Shown: positions 1 through 8,825, counted from the first letter of the stretch. The stretch is DNA of 64,000 bases from Segatella copri (GCF_002224675.1 NZ_NMPZ01000007.1:1-64000); one strand, 5' to 3'. Notes: generated by a model from the letters alone, not told the origin. A program made the numbers and translations.

Positions 1-17
1 ATTTTTTATTTCGTTTT

Positions 18-473
18 TTATTCGTGAGTAGCGAATCTCTGTTCTGCGAGCTTCTCATACTTGGTTCCTGGCTTGCCATAGTTGGTGTAAGGCCAGATGC
101 TGATGCCGCCGCGAGGAGTAAAGATACCTGTTACCTCGATATACTTTGGATCCATCAGCTTGATGAGGTCCTTCATGATGATGTTCACGCAGTCCTCGTG
201 AAAATCACCGTGGTTGCGGAAACTGAAGAGATAGAGCTTCAGACTCTTGCTCTCTACCATCTTCACGTCTGGAATGTAGCTGATGCGAATCTCTGCAAAG
301 TCTGGCTGACCCGTGATAGGGCAGAGGGAGGTAAACTCTGGGCAGTTGAAACGTACCCAGTAATCATTGCCAGGGTGCTTGTTCACGAAGGTCTCCAATA
401 CCTCTGGCGCATAATCCATTCTATATTGGGTCTTGGCACCCAGTGCCTTCAACCCATCTTCTTTTCTATCCAT
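18..473 (-). CDS. queF: NADPH-dependent 7-cyano-7-deazaguanine (preQ0) reductase
   Basis: QueF reduces the nitrile of preQ0 to the amine preQ1 in the cytosol, a step in making the tRNA nucleoside queuosine. The 151-residue length fits the short, unimodular (Bacillus-type) QueF. The family motif [11 protein letters not shown] is present, giving the likely catalytic Cys51 and Asp58, and [13 protein letters not shown] and FHEDC match the NADPH/substrate region. The gene lies 82 bp downstream of a YhhQ-type transporter on the same strand, which supports a small queuosine salvage/synthesis operon. Its downstream end reaches the window edge, so its terminator is not visible. Confidence 0.96.
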   Translation of the reverse strand: MDRKEDGLKALGAKTQYRMDYAPEVLETFVNKHPGNDYWVRFNCPEFTSLCPITGQPDFAEIRISYIPDVKMVESKSLKLYLFSFRNHGDFHEDCVNIIMKDLIKLMDPKYIEVTGIFTPRGGISIWPYTNYGKPGTKYEKLAEQRFATHE

Positions 474-555
474 TGTTTTATTCTAATGTTAAATGTTAAG
501 TGTTAAATGTTAACTTTGTGGGGCGAACTTCTATTGAAAAGACTTTCTTTTTATC

Positions 556-1272
556 CTAGATAGCCCCTAACTTGAAGATGTTGTAGGAGATATTGTTGTC
601 ATACACATCCTCGCCCTCGTGTTTCTTAATCGCATTGACCACACGGATGGTAATAGGCAGCACGATGATTTCATACACGGTCTTCAGTACCACCTGCCAG
701 AGCATCAGCCAAGGCAATTCTGAGGTTGGAACGATTCCGCCCAGGGCAAGAGGGAAGAAGATAAGGCTGTCGCAACTTTCGCCAGCTACCGTACTCCAGA
801 TGGCACGGGCTGAGAAATGCTTGCCGCCATCTCGAATCTTCATCACGCTCATTACGTAGGCGTTGGCAAAGGAACCTACGATGAATGCCACGAAAGAGGC
901 GGCTGCAATGCGGGGAGCCAGACCGAAGATGGCATGGAAGCCGGCATCGTTGGTCCAGTAGGGAGCGGCTGGTATCCAGTCGCAGATGGCACCCAGGGTT
1001 ACGAAGAAGAAGTTCATGGCGAAGCCGGTCCAGATGAGGAGACGGGCTTTCTGGTAGCCCCATACTTCGCATACCACATCATTGATGATGTAACTTACCG
1101 GGAACACGATCAGACCACCGGTCAAAGAGATGGGACCAACAGCGATTTGCTTTGTTTCGAGCACGTTTGCCGCAATGAGACAAACGCAGAAGAGGATGCT
1201 GAAAAGCATGAACAGCACACTCACTTGAGTTGTTTTCTTTTCCATTTTCTTGTTTTTTACGAGGTTTACCAA
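556..1272 (-). CDS. YhhQ/QueP-family queuosine precursor transporter
   Basis: This is an inner-membrane protein of about 238 residues with several hydrophobic segments and the family pattern LIAANVLETKQIAVGP near the N-terminus, followed by an FPVSYIINDVVCEVWGY-type stretch. The family (VUT/YhhQ, DUF165) imports queuosine precursors such as preQ0/preQ1. Adjacency to queF strongly supports this role. Met1 (1272) and Met10 (1245) are both possible starts; Met10 gives the usual short cytosolic N-terminus. A -7-like box TAATTTTG at 1309-1316 (complement) fits either start. Confidence 0.92.
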   Translation of the reverse strand: MVNLVKNKKMEKKTTQVSVLFMLFSILFCVCLIAANVLETKQIAVGPISLTGGLIVFPVSYIINDVVCEVWGYQKARLLIWTGFAMNFFFVTLGAICDWIPAAPYWTNDAGFHAIFGLAPRIAAASFVAFIVGSFANAYVMSVMKIRDGGKHFSARAIWSTVAGESCDSLIFFPLALGGIVPTSELPWLMLWQVVLKTVYEIIVLPITIRVVNAIKKHEGEDVYDNNISYNIFKLGAI

Positions 1273-1308
1273 GCACTCGGATTATACTAACTTTTTTAAT
1301 TCGGGCTG

Positions 1309-1316
1309 CAAAATTA
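1309..1316 (-). promoter_or_regulatory. Bacteroidetes -7 box for the YhhQ-queF operon
   Basis: TAATTTTG on the minus strand matches TAnnTTTG and sits 37 bases upstream of the longest possible start of the transporter. No clear -33 TTG was seen. Confidence 0.55.
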
Positions 1317-1360
1317 CAACATTTCTCTCTAACTGCCAAATCTTTACCCGTTTTTTTGCA

Positions 1361-1399
1361 TAAAAAAAAGCCCCAAGTACTATCACTAGCACTTAGGGC
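1361..1399 (-). terminator. Rho-independent terminator of the hsp20 transcript
   Basis: On the minus strand GCCCTAAGTGC and its partner near GTACTTGGGGC form a stem of about 9-10 bp (1370-1399), followed directly by eight T residues (1362-1369). It lies about 130 bases downstream of the hsp20 stop codon. Confidence 0.85.
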
Positions 1400-1404
1400 G
1401 ATAT

Positions 1405-1525
1405 GTATTAACTAAACCTAACTTATCTAACAATTAAACCTAACTAAACAATCTAACCTAAACTAAACAATCTATTCAACCAAAACCTAACTAAACAATC
1501 TGCTTATGAAAAACTAACCAAAAAC
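1405..1525. repeat. Low-complexity repeats in the hsp20 3' untranslated region
   Basis: The stretch between the hsp20 stop and its terminator is built from variants of CCTAACTAAACAATCT. CTAAACAATCT occurs exactly at 1444-1454, 1463-1473 and 1491-1501. The minus-strand transcript would be a U-rich, nearly C-free tail with little structure. No coding potential is seen. Confidence 0.7.
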
Positions 1526-1527
1526 AC

Positions 1528-1938
1528 TTATCCTATTGAAATCTGGCGTGCAATCTTCTGCTCTTCCTGCTGCATCTTAGGCAACTGGATGGTGAGCACA
1601 CCGTCAGCTACGCTGGCAGAAATCTTCTCCTTGTTGACATCGTCTGGGAGAATCAGGGTCTGCTCAAACTTAGCGTATGAGAACTCGCGACGCAGATAAA
1701 CGTGCTCCTCCTGCTCTGGCTGATGCTTGTTCTCCATCTTGATGTGGAGATCGCCATTCTCATTGAGATTTACCTCAAAGTCGTCCTTGCGCATTCCTGG
1801 AGCTGCAAGTTCTACTGTATATTTTGTCAAAGACTCCTTGACGTTAATGGCAGGGGCTGTAGTATTAGCCTTCTGCATATTACCCTCGTTGAAGAGTCCG
1901 TTAAATACCTCTGGTATCCAAGAATTTCTGTACATCAT
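1528..1938 (-). CDS. Hsp20/alpha-crystallin small heat shock protein
   Basis: This is an ATP-independent holdase that binds unfolding proteins in the cytosol. The 136 residues carry a short N-terminal arm, an alpha-crystallin domain from about residue 32 (YTVELAAPGMRKDDFEV) to 122, and the conserved DGVLTIQLPK segment near the end. The start codon (1938, with a second ATG at 1935) is preceded seven bases upstream by GGAGGT (1946-1951), a strong Shine-Dalgarno match that is unusual for this phylum and supports the start. The gene is monocistronic, with its own terminator. Confidence 0.95.
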   Translation of the reverse strand: MMYRNSWIPEVFNGLFNEGNMQKANTTAPAINVKESLTKYTVELAAPGMRKDDFEVNLNENGDLHIKMENKHQPEQEEHVYLRREFSYAKFEQTLILPDDVNKEKISASVADGVLTIQLPKMQQEEQKIARQISIG

Positions 1939-1945
1939 AATCTTA

Positions 1946-1951
1946 ACCTCC
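1946..1951 (-). promoter_or_regulatory. Strong Shine-Dalgarno site of hsp20
   Basis: GGAGGT on the minus strand, seven bases before ATG 1938. Most other genes in the window lack such a site. Confidence 0.6.
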
Positions 1952-2113
1952 GATTCTATTTTTATTTATTATTATTCGTTATTATTTATGTTGTGTAGCG
2001 AATTACTGATCCGCTTACACTCCCTCATCTAGCAATCCCCGTACCAAAGTGCAAACTTCTGTCATTTCGGCAGTAAATCTGAAGAAATGCAAATAAGCCC
2101 CTAAAAAACGACC

Positions 2114-2152
2114 CAAAAAGCCCGACATTCTGTCGCGAATGCCGGGCCTTTT
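2114..2152 (-). terminator. Terminator after the PiT phosphate transporter
   Basis: The arms CCCGGCATTC and GAATGTCGGG (2121-2146) pair with a six-base loop and are flanked by A and T runs on both sides, so it could work in both directions. It lies 6 bases past the stop of the transporter gene. Confidence 0.85.
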
Positions 2153-2157
2153 ATCAT

Positions 2158-4404
2158 TTATTTCTCCATAAACTTCTTGGCTGCTCTGAGCTGGTGTCTC
2201 ATCACGCTCAGGAACTCCTGGCTCTCCTGAAGTACATTCAGGTAAACCAGCGAAATCTGCATCAGGGAATTATCTGAAAGATGCTGCATGCGGTCGATAT
2301 GCTTCTTGCGAAGTACGCTGAGCTCATCCTTGCAGGCATCTGCCTCGGCGAGAATCTCGTGGTAGTTCTCGTAGCGGCTGGTCTCAATCTGCTCGCAGCT
2401 CATACGCATCAGGTCGTTGATCTTCTGGCGTACAGGAGCAAACTCCTTGGTGTATTCTGCAGGGAGTGGGTTGAAGTTGTTGTCCACGTGCTCCTTGATA
2501 GGGTCGAGCATACGGCGCAGAGAGTAGATGAACTGCTGGTTGCTGTTGGCACCCAGATGGAACCAGGTGTTGCGCTCGATGGCAATCTCCATAGGCGATT
2601 TCTTCAAACCGAGCATCTCCTGGCGACGGAACTTCTTCAGCATATCCTGCTCCTTCTTCAAGTCCTTGTTGGCATGACGGAGATTCTTAGGATTCTCGTT
2701 GGCAAGACCATCCATAATCTGGTTGAACTCGTTGAGTGCAAAGTGGCAGACGAAGCTCTGGGTGCGGGATACCTGGCGACGAAGCAGATCCCATACAATC
2801 TCTGGATCGTGTGAGCGCATCATCAGTTGGAAGGTGCTGCCCTTGCTCTCTTCCTTTGCCTTTTTGTTATACTGGATGTTGCTGCGGATGAGCAGGAAGA
2901 TAACCAATGCCATGAAGCAGCTCTGGATTCCTACACCGCCGAAGTGCATGATGAGGCAGACAATGGCACAGGCTGCGAAAGCTACACCGGCTGTGATAAA
3001 CCATCCACCAATCACACTCAATACACCGGTTACACGGAACACGGCACTCTCACGGCTCCAAGCTCTATCTGCGAGTGAAGAACCCATTGCTACCATAAAG
3101 GTTACGTAGGTGGTAGAGAGTGGCAACTTCAGGTTGGTACCGATGGTGATAAGCATACTTGCCAATACCAGGTTTACGGCTGCACGAACCACGTCGAAGG
3201 CTGCGCTCTCTTCCAGCTCTACATTGTCCTTGTCGAATCGTCTGTTAATCCAGTTCATCAAAGACTTTGGCATAAACTGCTTCAACCAAGAATCTGTAGC
3301 CTGGCAGTTGCGTACAATCACGCGGGCTGCAGAAGAACTTCCGAACATCTCGTCACCCTCGTCCTGACGGCTCAAATCCACAGAAGTCTTGATTACGTTC
3401 TGAGCCTTCTTGGAAGTTGCCATGGCGATGATCATCACGGCACCGGCAGCGAGAAGATAAACTGGAGTAGTCTTGGCGCTATCCATCAGAGAAGTCATCA
3501 TAAACTGGTTTGGAGTAGCACCATTGGCATTTGCCATATAGTCCTGATAAGAGGAAAGACCTGCGAGAGGCACACCGATGAAGTTCACCAGGTCGTTGCC
3601 GGCGAAAGCCATCGCTAGGGCGAAAGTACCCATCAATACGGTAAACTTGAAGATGTTGATGCGGCAGAGATGCAGGAACTCCATCACGATGGCTGAACCC
3701 ACGAAGGTGATGCAGAGCAACAAGCTCAGGTTCTGGTCGATATAATCACGCCATTCTGCAGGCAGATAAGGACTCTTACCCAATCCTTTCATGAAGATGA
3801 AGTAAGAGAGGGCTGTGAAGGCGATACCACCGAAGATGGCAATGCTGTAGCGTGAATGCTTGCGATAATTGAAAGTGAAGACGATACGGGAAAGCCACAT
3901 CACGAAAGCACCGAATACGAAGGCGATGATAACGGATGAGAAGATACCCATGATAACCTCCAAAGCTTTGTTACTGTTGAGCAATACGCCGTAGTTGAGG
4001 CTATCGTCGCCGTACATCTTCAGGGTTGCGAGGATAAAGGCACCTCCCAGGAGCTCGAACACCAGCGAAACGGTGGTTGAGGTTGGCATACCCAGCGTAT
4101 TGAACACATCCAGGATGATCACATCCGTCACCATCACGGCTAGAAAGAGCGTCATCACTTCCTCGAAGGTAAAGTGATCTGGACTCATGATACCGTGTCG
4201 GGCGATATCCATCATTCCCGATGACATAATGGCACCCAGTACCACACCGCAGGAAGCGATGATCAGCACCGTGCGAAACTTTGCCACCTTAGCTCCGATG
4301 GCAGATTGCAGGAAGTTGACAGCATCGTTGCTGACTCCCACGAAGAGATCAAACACTGCCAGACAGAGCAGGAAGATCACGATACAAAGATAAATCGTAC
4401 TCAT
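2158..4404 (-). CDS. PiT-family inorganic phosphate transporter with PhoU-like C-terminal domain
   Basis: This inner-membrane phosphate:cation symporter has 748 residues, longer than a typical PiT (about 500). The N-terminal half has the PiT signature FVGVSNDAVNFLQSAIGAKVA (residues ~23-43) and the second repeat FAGNDLVNFIGVPLAG. About 12 hydrophobic segments follow to residue ~520. The last ~220 residues are soluble, helical and charged and look like the PhoU-type domain fused to PiT in Bacteroidetes. The gene stands alone, with a -7 box TACCTTTG at 4493-4500 (complement) and its own terminator. Confidence 0.93.
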   Translation of the reverse strand: MSTIYLCIVIFLLCLAVFDLFVGVSNDAVNFLQSAIGAKVAKFRTVLIIASCGVVLGAIMSSGMMDIARHGIMSPDHFTFEEVMTLFLAVMVTDVIILDVFNTLGMPTSTTVSLVFELLGGAFILATLKMYGDDSLNYGVLLNSNKALEVIMGIFSSVIIAFVFGAFVMWLSRIVFTFNYRKHSRYSIAIFGGIAFTALSYFIFMKGLGKSPYLPAEWRDYIDQNLSLLLCITFVGSAIVMEFLHLCRINIFKFTVLMGTFALAMAFAGNDLVNFIGVPLAGLSSYQDYMANANGATPNQFMMTSLMDSAKTTPVYLLAAGAVMIIAMATSKKAQNVIKTSVDLSRQDEGDEMFGSSSAARVIVRNCQATDSWLKQFMPKSLMNWINRRFDKDNVELEESAAFDVVRAAVNLVLASMLITIGTNLKLPLSTTYVTFMVAMGSSLADRAWSRESAVFRVTGVLSVIGGWFITAGVAFAACAIVCLIMHFGGVGIQSCFMALVIFLLIRSNIQYNKKAKEESKGSTFQLMMRSHDPEIVWDLLRRQVSRTQSFVCHFALNEFNQIMDGLANENPKNLRHANKDLKKEQDMLKKFRRQEMLGLKKSPMEIAIERNTWFHLGANSNQQFIYSLRRMLDPIKEHVDNNFNPLPAEYTKEFAPVRQKINDLMRMSCEQIETSRYENYHEILAEADACKDELSVLRKKHIDRMQHLSDNSLMQISLVYLNVLQESQEFLSVMRHQLRAAKKFMEK

Positions 4405-5159
4405 ATATTTTATTAATGTGTTTATATACCTTATTATATAGGGGCTTGTCTCAACATAGCTAGATACATTTCTCCCCTTGCTTTTCCGGGTGCAAAGGTA
4501 CGAGTACGATGTTACAGGTGATTTAAACAGGTGTTACAATGTTGTTAAGATGTTGTTGTGCTGGCGATTGAATAAGAAAGTTGCCACCGAAAACAAAGAA
4601 AAGTGCGAAAATATTTGGAAGTTACAGAAGTATTTTATATTTTTGCAGTCGGATAGGGTGCATTTCCTTTCCACTGATTTTTGAGATTTAAGAAGCGTTA
4701 TGCTTATCGAAGTACTGGTAACCTAGGAAATTTCCCGACATACTCTAAGATAGCATAGTGGTTCTCACGCATAGCGTGGGCTGCTATTGTTGCATCTATG
4801 AACATGGGCTTTCCTAGGGCCTCCGATAGAAGATGTGGGCATTGCAGTTCACGCTTCTCTGTTTAACAAAAAGACCTAATGGGACTGAAAAGGCCAAGAA
4901 AGGATTGTATTTTCTTTTCATCCATACATCAAAAAATGACTATGGATCTTGACAGAACCAATCGCCTTTTCTATAAAAATGTCATCATTAACGAAAAGAG
5001 AAAGAAGGACTATCAAGAGCTAGATTCGCTCATTCATTCAAATTCATTCTTCAAGACCTATTGGACTTTGGAGCATTGAAGCCTTACAAACAACAAGACG
5101 ATAGGGTTATCCAAAACCGGACAAGCCTATCGCCTTGTTCATGAGGACTTATATAACCC
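4405..5159. other. Gene-poor gap with possible coding remnants
   Basis: No convincing intact gene lies here. On the minus strand, 4704 to about 4865 is an open stretch of ~54 codons ending in TAA. It reads like real protein (…SEALGKPMFIDATIAAH…) but is preceded by an in-frame stop and has no upstream start, so it looks like the 3' end of a decayed gene. On the plus strand 4879-5079 encodes a charged 66-residue peptide (…KRKKDYQELDSLIHSN…) with no visible promoter. An imperfect inverted repeat at 5092-5139 (AACAAG-CGATAGG / CCTATCG-CTTGTT) has no T-run. I recognise no family. Confidence 0.35.
4493..4500 (-). promoter_or_regulatory. -7 box for the PiT transporter
   Basis: TACCTTTG on the minus strand is a perfect TAnnTTTG match, 89 bases upstream of the start codon. 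Confidence 0.6.
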
Positions 5160-5453
5160 TTATAGGTCAGCCTTCGCCAATTCGCATTCTACGACTTCAA
5201 TAGCATAAAGTTGTAGTTCTTTTTCGCCCTCGATTGCATCCAAGATTCTATCTGCCAGCCACAAGATGAGCAATTCTTTCTCATCAATATGAAAGAATTT
5301 TGCCAGTTGAAGCACTTGACTTCTCTTTGCGCGCCTGTCACCACGTTCAATCTTGCTGAACATGGGGGTATCTATTTCTAAATATGCAGCCACTTGGCGT
5401 TGCAATATTCCTTGTTCGTCTCTAAGAGATCTTATCTTGTTTCCTAATAACAT
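5160..5453 (-). CDS. XRE-family helix-turn-helix transcriptional regulator
   Basis: This small cytosolic DNA-binding protein has 97 residues from the start at 5453. The HTH_3 domain covers about residues 3-60 (GNKIRSLRDEQGILQRQVAA, then DTPMFSKIERGDRRAKR), followed by a short helical tail. An upstream in-frame ATG at 5522 would overlap the neighbouring gene and add a region unlike an HTH protein, so Met24 of that longer frame is preferred. It lies 40 bp downstream of the AlbA_2 protein gene on the same strand, so the two may be co-transcribed. The layout resembles orphan controller proteins of Bacteroidetes restriction systems, but no methylase is present. Confidence 0.85.
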   Translation of the reverse strand: MLLGNKIRSLRDEQGILQRQVAAYLEIDTPMFSKIERGDRRAKRSQVLQLAKFFHIDEKELLILWLADRILDAIEGEKELQLYAIEVVECELAKADL

Positions 5454-5493
5454 TATGAATTCAATTTTGAGTTCGCCTAAAAGCATTGAAAAA

Positions 5494-7041
5494 TCATTCA
5501 ACCACCTTCCACTCGCCTCCATTGCGTGGACCTCCGATTCTAATCAACCGTCCTCTTTGCTTTAATTTCTTGATATGGTAAGCAACTCCATCTACTGTTA
5601 TACCACATACGGATGCTATCTCTTTTGCCGTAACCTTAGGATTATTGCTGATTATTTTTAGAATAGTTTCCGTAGTATCGGCAGAAGTTTCCGTAGTATC
5701 AGCAGGGGTTTCCGTAGTTACAGTGGAAGTTTCCGTAGTTGTTTCCGTAGTATCAGCAGGAGTTCCCGTAGTTCCATTAATATTTCCCTCCAGTTTTAGG
5801 CAAGTTTCTATTCTATCAGGATTACTCTTTTCTTCAACTGTTGGTATGCTCCAACCATTATCCTTCCATCCTTTTGCAATAACATCAGCGCCAGTTCCTC
5901 CTTTCTCACCAATTCCCAAGAATACAAACATCTTTTGGATTACAGGGTTTCTGCATACACTATGTCCTCCTTCATAGTATTCTTCCATGCTGATAAGCAT
6001 TGTACCAGGATTTGACAAAACAATACGGTCGAAGTATCTGTCAATCACAATATTGCCCCTTACCGTATATGCTGCATGAATCAAACTGTTAGCAAAAGCC
6101 TCACGCAAAGCTACATGAGCCGTGGTTGTATTATTCCTCATCTGATTGTTGTCAAGACTGAAAGGCACAGGCAAAGCGTGTTGCAATAAAGGTAAGACAC
6201 GAGTGAAAAACTGATAAAGGTTGGCTTCCCATGTCCCATCGGGATATATACGATTTGTCCAACGTACCTGAAGGTCGTCACTCAAATGCTCACGATAGTC
6301 TGGGAAAAACTCTTGGCAGCACTCTGGGTCGGTAATACTGTTAGTCTTGCCAAACATCAGCATGCCAGCAACAGTGAATCCTTCCGTTGATGTGGCTCTA
6401 TCTTTACGATAGGCACCTATGATTTCCAAAAACTTTTTGTCATCAAGCTCTGTCCAAGGATGGTTTTCATGCTTAATATCGTACGCACGACGATATTGGT
6501 GCAGAGTAGGTATGTCAATGTCATCAATGGAATAGCCTCTTAAAATTCGGGAGTCTGCTGACGCCCTCATGTTATTGGCATCCGAATACATCTGCTTTAT
6601 TTCATCATCTTTACAGAGATAATCACCCTCGTCCCTGCGCTTGTAAGTATGCCCAAACGGGGTAAGTGTAAGGTGTATTGGACGTAAGTCGTATTGAGCA
6701 CGGGGTATTCTGAAGGCAAGCAGACATTGCCCTCCATCAGTCTTTATTTCTTCTATGTCGCTCTCTACCAACAGTGGAATGTTCACACACGACTTATTGT
6801 GTGCGTCATCCCAAAACTGTTTTCTATATTTGGCAACAAGTTCTTCAGAAAGACCATCTGGTGTGAATTTATGATTCTTCTCTTTCACTCCCAACACAAT
6901 CGTTCCACCATTGGTATTGGCTAATGCAGAGAAAGAACGCCAAAATTCAACCTTTGGGAAACCACCTGCTGCTGACTTATACTCCACTTCGGAGTTCTCC
7001 TTCAATTGGAGTTTTAAACGTATTTGATCTGCTATGTTCAT
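5494..7041 (-). CDS. AlbA_2 (Schlafen AAA_4) domain ATP-binding protein with C-terminal wHTH
   Basis: This protein has 515 residues. An AlbA_2/AAA_4 domain lies at about residues 12-140 (ENSEVEYKSAAGG, then NTNGGTIVLGVKE), followed by a middle region and an HATPase_c_4-like part near 310-410 (LREAFANSLIHAAY; NPGTMLISMEEYYEGG; GIGEKGGTGADVI). A Thr/Glu/Asp-rich linker at ~423-458 is built from 7-residue units such as TPADTTE, and a winged helix near 459-515 (VTAKEIASVCGITVDGVAYH) ends the protein. Members are called putative transcriptional regulators or accessory stress/defence proteins; the exact role is unknown. The DNA of the linker is a 21-bp repeat tract. Confidence 0.85.
   Translation of the reverse strand: MNIADQIRLKLQLKENSEVEYKSAAGGFPKVEFWRSFSALANTNGGTIVLGVKEKNHKFTPDGLSEELVAKYRKQFWDDAHNKSCVNIPLLVESDIEEIKTDGGQCLLAFRIPRAQYDLRPIHLTLTPFGHTYKRRDEGDYLCKDDEIKQMYSDANNMRASADSRILRGYSIDDIDIPTLHQYRRAYDIKHENHPWTELDDKKFLEIIGAYRKDRATSTEGFTVAGMLMFGKTNSITDPECCQEFFPDYREHLSDDLQVRWTNRIYPDGTWEANLYQFFTRVLPLLQHALPVPFSLDNNQMRNNTTTAHVALREAFANSLIHAAYTVRGNIVIDRYFDRIVLSNPGTMLISMEEYYEGGHSVCRNPVIQKMFVFLGIGEKGGTGADVIAKGWKDNGWSIPTVEEKSNPDRIETCLKLEGNINGTTGTPADTTETTTETSTVTTETPADTTETSADTTETILKIISNNPKVTAKEIASVCGITVDGVAYHIKKLKQRGRLIRIGGPRNGGEWKVVE
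5665..5775 (-). repeat. 21-bp in-frame tandem repeat in the AlbA_2 gene
   Basis: Variants of TTTCCGTAGTATCAGCAGG repeat about five times in the plus-strand sequence. Seven-codon units keep the frame, so copy-number change would lengthen or shorten the linker before the wHTH. Confidence 0.75.
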
Positions 7042-7101
7042 GTCATTATAATTTAATTCGTCATTTTTATCAATGGTTACAATATTGGCTTTTGATTATA
7101 T

Positions 7102-8073
7102 TTATTCTTTTAGATTAGTCAAATACCAGTATATAGTCTTCTTGAGTCCATCTTCAAATGTACAAACTGGGGTATAGCCAAGTAGTTCTCTTGCCTTTGA
7201 TATGCTTGCCTTAGAGTGCTTTACATCTCCGATTCTATTTGGACCAAATATTGGTACAATGCAATCTATACAATTATCATATGCTGATAAGTTTTTTGTT
7301 ATCAGTTGTTCCAACTCTAAAACTGAAGTATTTTCACCTCCTGCACCATTGTAAATTTGGTTAAAGGCTTTTGGGGATAGCGTCTCCAATGCCAACATAT
7401 TGATATGAATTATATTGTCTATGTAAGTAAAATCACGGCTGTTACTTCCGTCTCCATTTATTATTGGCTGTTCATGTTTTAATAATTTTTTTATGAACAA
7501 AGGTATAACTGCAGCATATGCACTATTAGGGTCCTGACGGCGTCCAAATACATTAAAGTATCTTATGCCTATATACTTTAACCCATAAGTAATTGAGAAA
7601 ACGTGTGCATACAATTCATCAACATATTTTGTAAGTGCATATGGAGAAAGTGGTTTGCCTATAGTGTCTTCTACTTTCGGAATGGTTTCGTTGTCGCCAT
7701 ATGCAGAACTACTTGCAGCAAATATAAACCTGTCTATTTTTGCGTTTTTTGCTGCTACAAGCATATTCAGGAAACCACTAATGTTTACAGCATTAGTGGT
7801 AATAGGGTCATCTATACTTCGTGGAATACTCCCCAAAGCAGCTTCATGAAAAACTACATCTACTCCATTTACTGCTTTTAGACAAGTATCAAGATTCCTA
7901 ATATCTCCTTCTATTAACTTAAATCTATTATTGTCAAGTAAGCCTTGTATATTCTCAATGCGTCCTGTCGAAAAATTGTCAAGGCAAACTACATAATTTC
8001 CCTTCTTGACAAGTTCTTCACAAAGATTGGATCCGATGAACCCAGCTCCTCCTGTTACCAATATTTTTCTCAT
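7102..8073 (-). CDS. NAD-dependent nucleotide-sugar 4-epimerase (TviC/WbpP-like)
   Basis: This cytosolic extended-SDR enzyme has 323 residues. It has the NAD-binding GGAGFIGS motif at residues 8-15, SSS at 121-123, and the catalytic Tyr145/Lys149 pair in YALTK. Overall it resembles UDP-GlcNAc/UDP-GalNAc(A) 4-epimerases such as TviC and WbpP. With the dehydrogenase at the other end of the operon it would supply an N-acetylhexosaminuronic acid, as in Vi antigen synthesis; the exact substrate is inference. It is the last gene of the glycan operon and overlaps the phosphoesterase gene by 4 bp. I see no clear terminator between it and the AlbA_2 gene. Confidence 0.9.
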   Translation of the reverse strand: MRKILVTGGAGFIGSNLCEELVKKGNYVVCLDNFSTGRIENIQGLLDNNRFKLIEGDIRNLDTCLKAVNGVDVVFHEAALGSIPRSIDDPITTNAVNISGFLNMLVAAKNAKIDRFIFAASSSAYGDNETIPKVEDTIGKPLSPYALTKYVDELYAHVFSITYGLKYIGIRYFNVFGRRQDPNSAYAAVIPLFIKKLLKHEQPIINGDGSNSRDFTYIDNIIHINMLALETLSPKAFNQIYNGAGGENTSVLELEQLITKNLSAYDNCIDCIVPIFGPNRIGDVKHSKASISKARELLGYTPVCTFEDGLKKTIYWYLTNLKE

Positions 8074-8825
8074 TTAACTTCTAATAATATATTTTCTATA
8101 AAAATATCCTTCTTGTTTAAAGAAATGCAACTAAAGCCTTCTTGCCCTTGTTTGATTTCATATTTTGGGAGTTTTGTAGAGAAAGCAAATCCAATGCCTG
8201 AAGCTGTACTATAAAGAATATTTTTATCTCTCTTTACAAAGAATGTGTGAACATGTCCCGAAAGGACTAATTTAACATTCTTATGACAACAAAGCATCTC
8301 CCTAAATGTTTCACGGTCTTTGAGTATCTTATTATCTTGCCATCCTCCGATTTCTAACGAAGGATGGTGCAATACGACAATTGATGGTTCAGGATTCTTC
8401 GACAGCAGTCCATCCAGTTCGTTTCTTACATTCATCGTCACAATACCTTTGGAACGATTAGAGTTTGGATCATCATTATCCCTTGCAACAGAATTTACAA
8501 AGTAAAATCTCCAACCACCTAACAGTGCTTGATCACTCAAATGGCAAAATTTTGGTTTAAACGTAGTAAACATAACACTGAGATTATCATGATTTCCTAC
8601 ACACCAATAGGTTGGTATACTTAACTCTGAGAATACCCGATCTGCAAAATAATATGAATTCAAACTACCATCATTAGATATATCTCCCGATACGATTATA
8701 GCATCTACATCTCGCATCATTTTTATTTGTTTTATTGCAGTGAGAAATTTCCTTCTACAGTCCTCTTCCCATACAAGTGCACCATCTGCTGAAAGATGTA
8801 AGTCAGACATATGTATAATTTTCAT
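8070..8825 (-). CDS. Calcineurin-like metallophosphoesterase
   Basis: This predicted cytosolic phosphoesterase has 251 residues and the full metal-site set: SDLHLS at residues 7-12, VSGDISNDG, CVGNHDN, VLHHPS and SGHVHTF. It is of the CpdA/Icc type. It overlaps the genes on both sides by 4 bp, so it belongs to the glycan operon. Its substrate is unknown. A role in removing a phosphate from a sugar, lipid-linked or nucleotide intermediate is inference from context. Confidence 0.88.
   Translation of the reverse strand: MKIIHMSDLHLSADGALVWEEDCRRKFLTAIKQIKMMRDVDAIIVSGDISNDGSLNSYYFADRVFSELSIPTYWCVGNHDNLSVMFTTFKPKFCHLSDQALLGGWRFYFVNSVARDNDDPNSNRSKGIVTMNVRNELDGLLSKNPEPSIVVLHHPSLEIGGWQDNKILKDRETFREMLCCHKNVKLVLSGHVHTFFVKRDKNILYSTASGIGFAFSTKLPKYEIKQGQEGFSCISLNKKDIFIENILLEVK

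Noticed and set aside
24-506. Open frame antisense to queF
   Set aside because: It is a shadow of a clearly conserved gene on the other strand, with no family-like sequence or promoter.
512-520. TAACTTTG-like box on the plus strand between queF and yhhQ
   Set aside because: The only plus-strand frames downstream are shadows of minus-strand genes; it lies in a simple GTTAAATGTTAA repeat.
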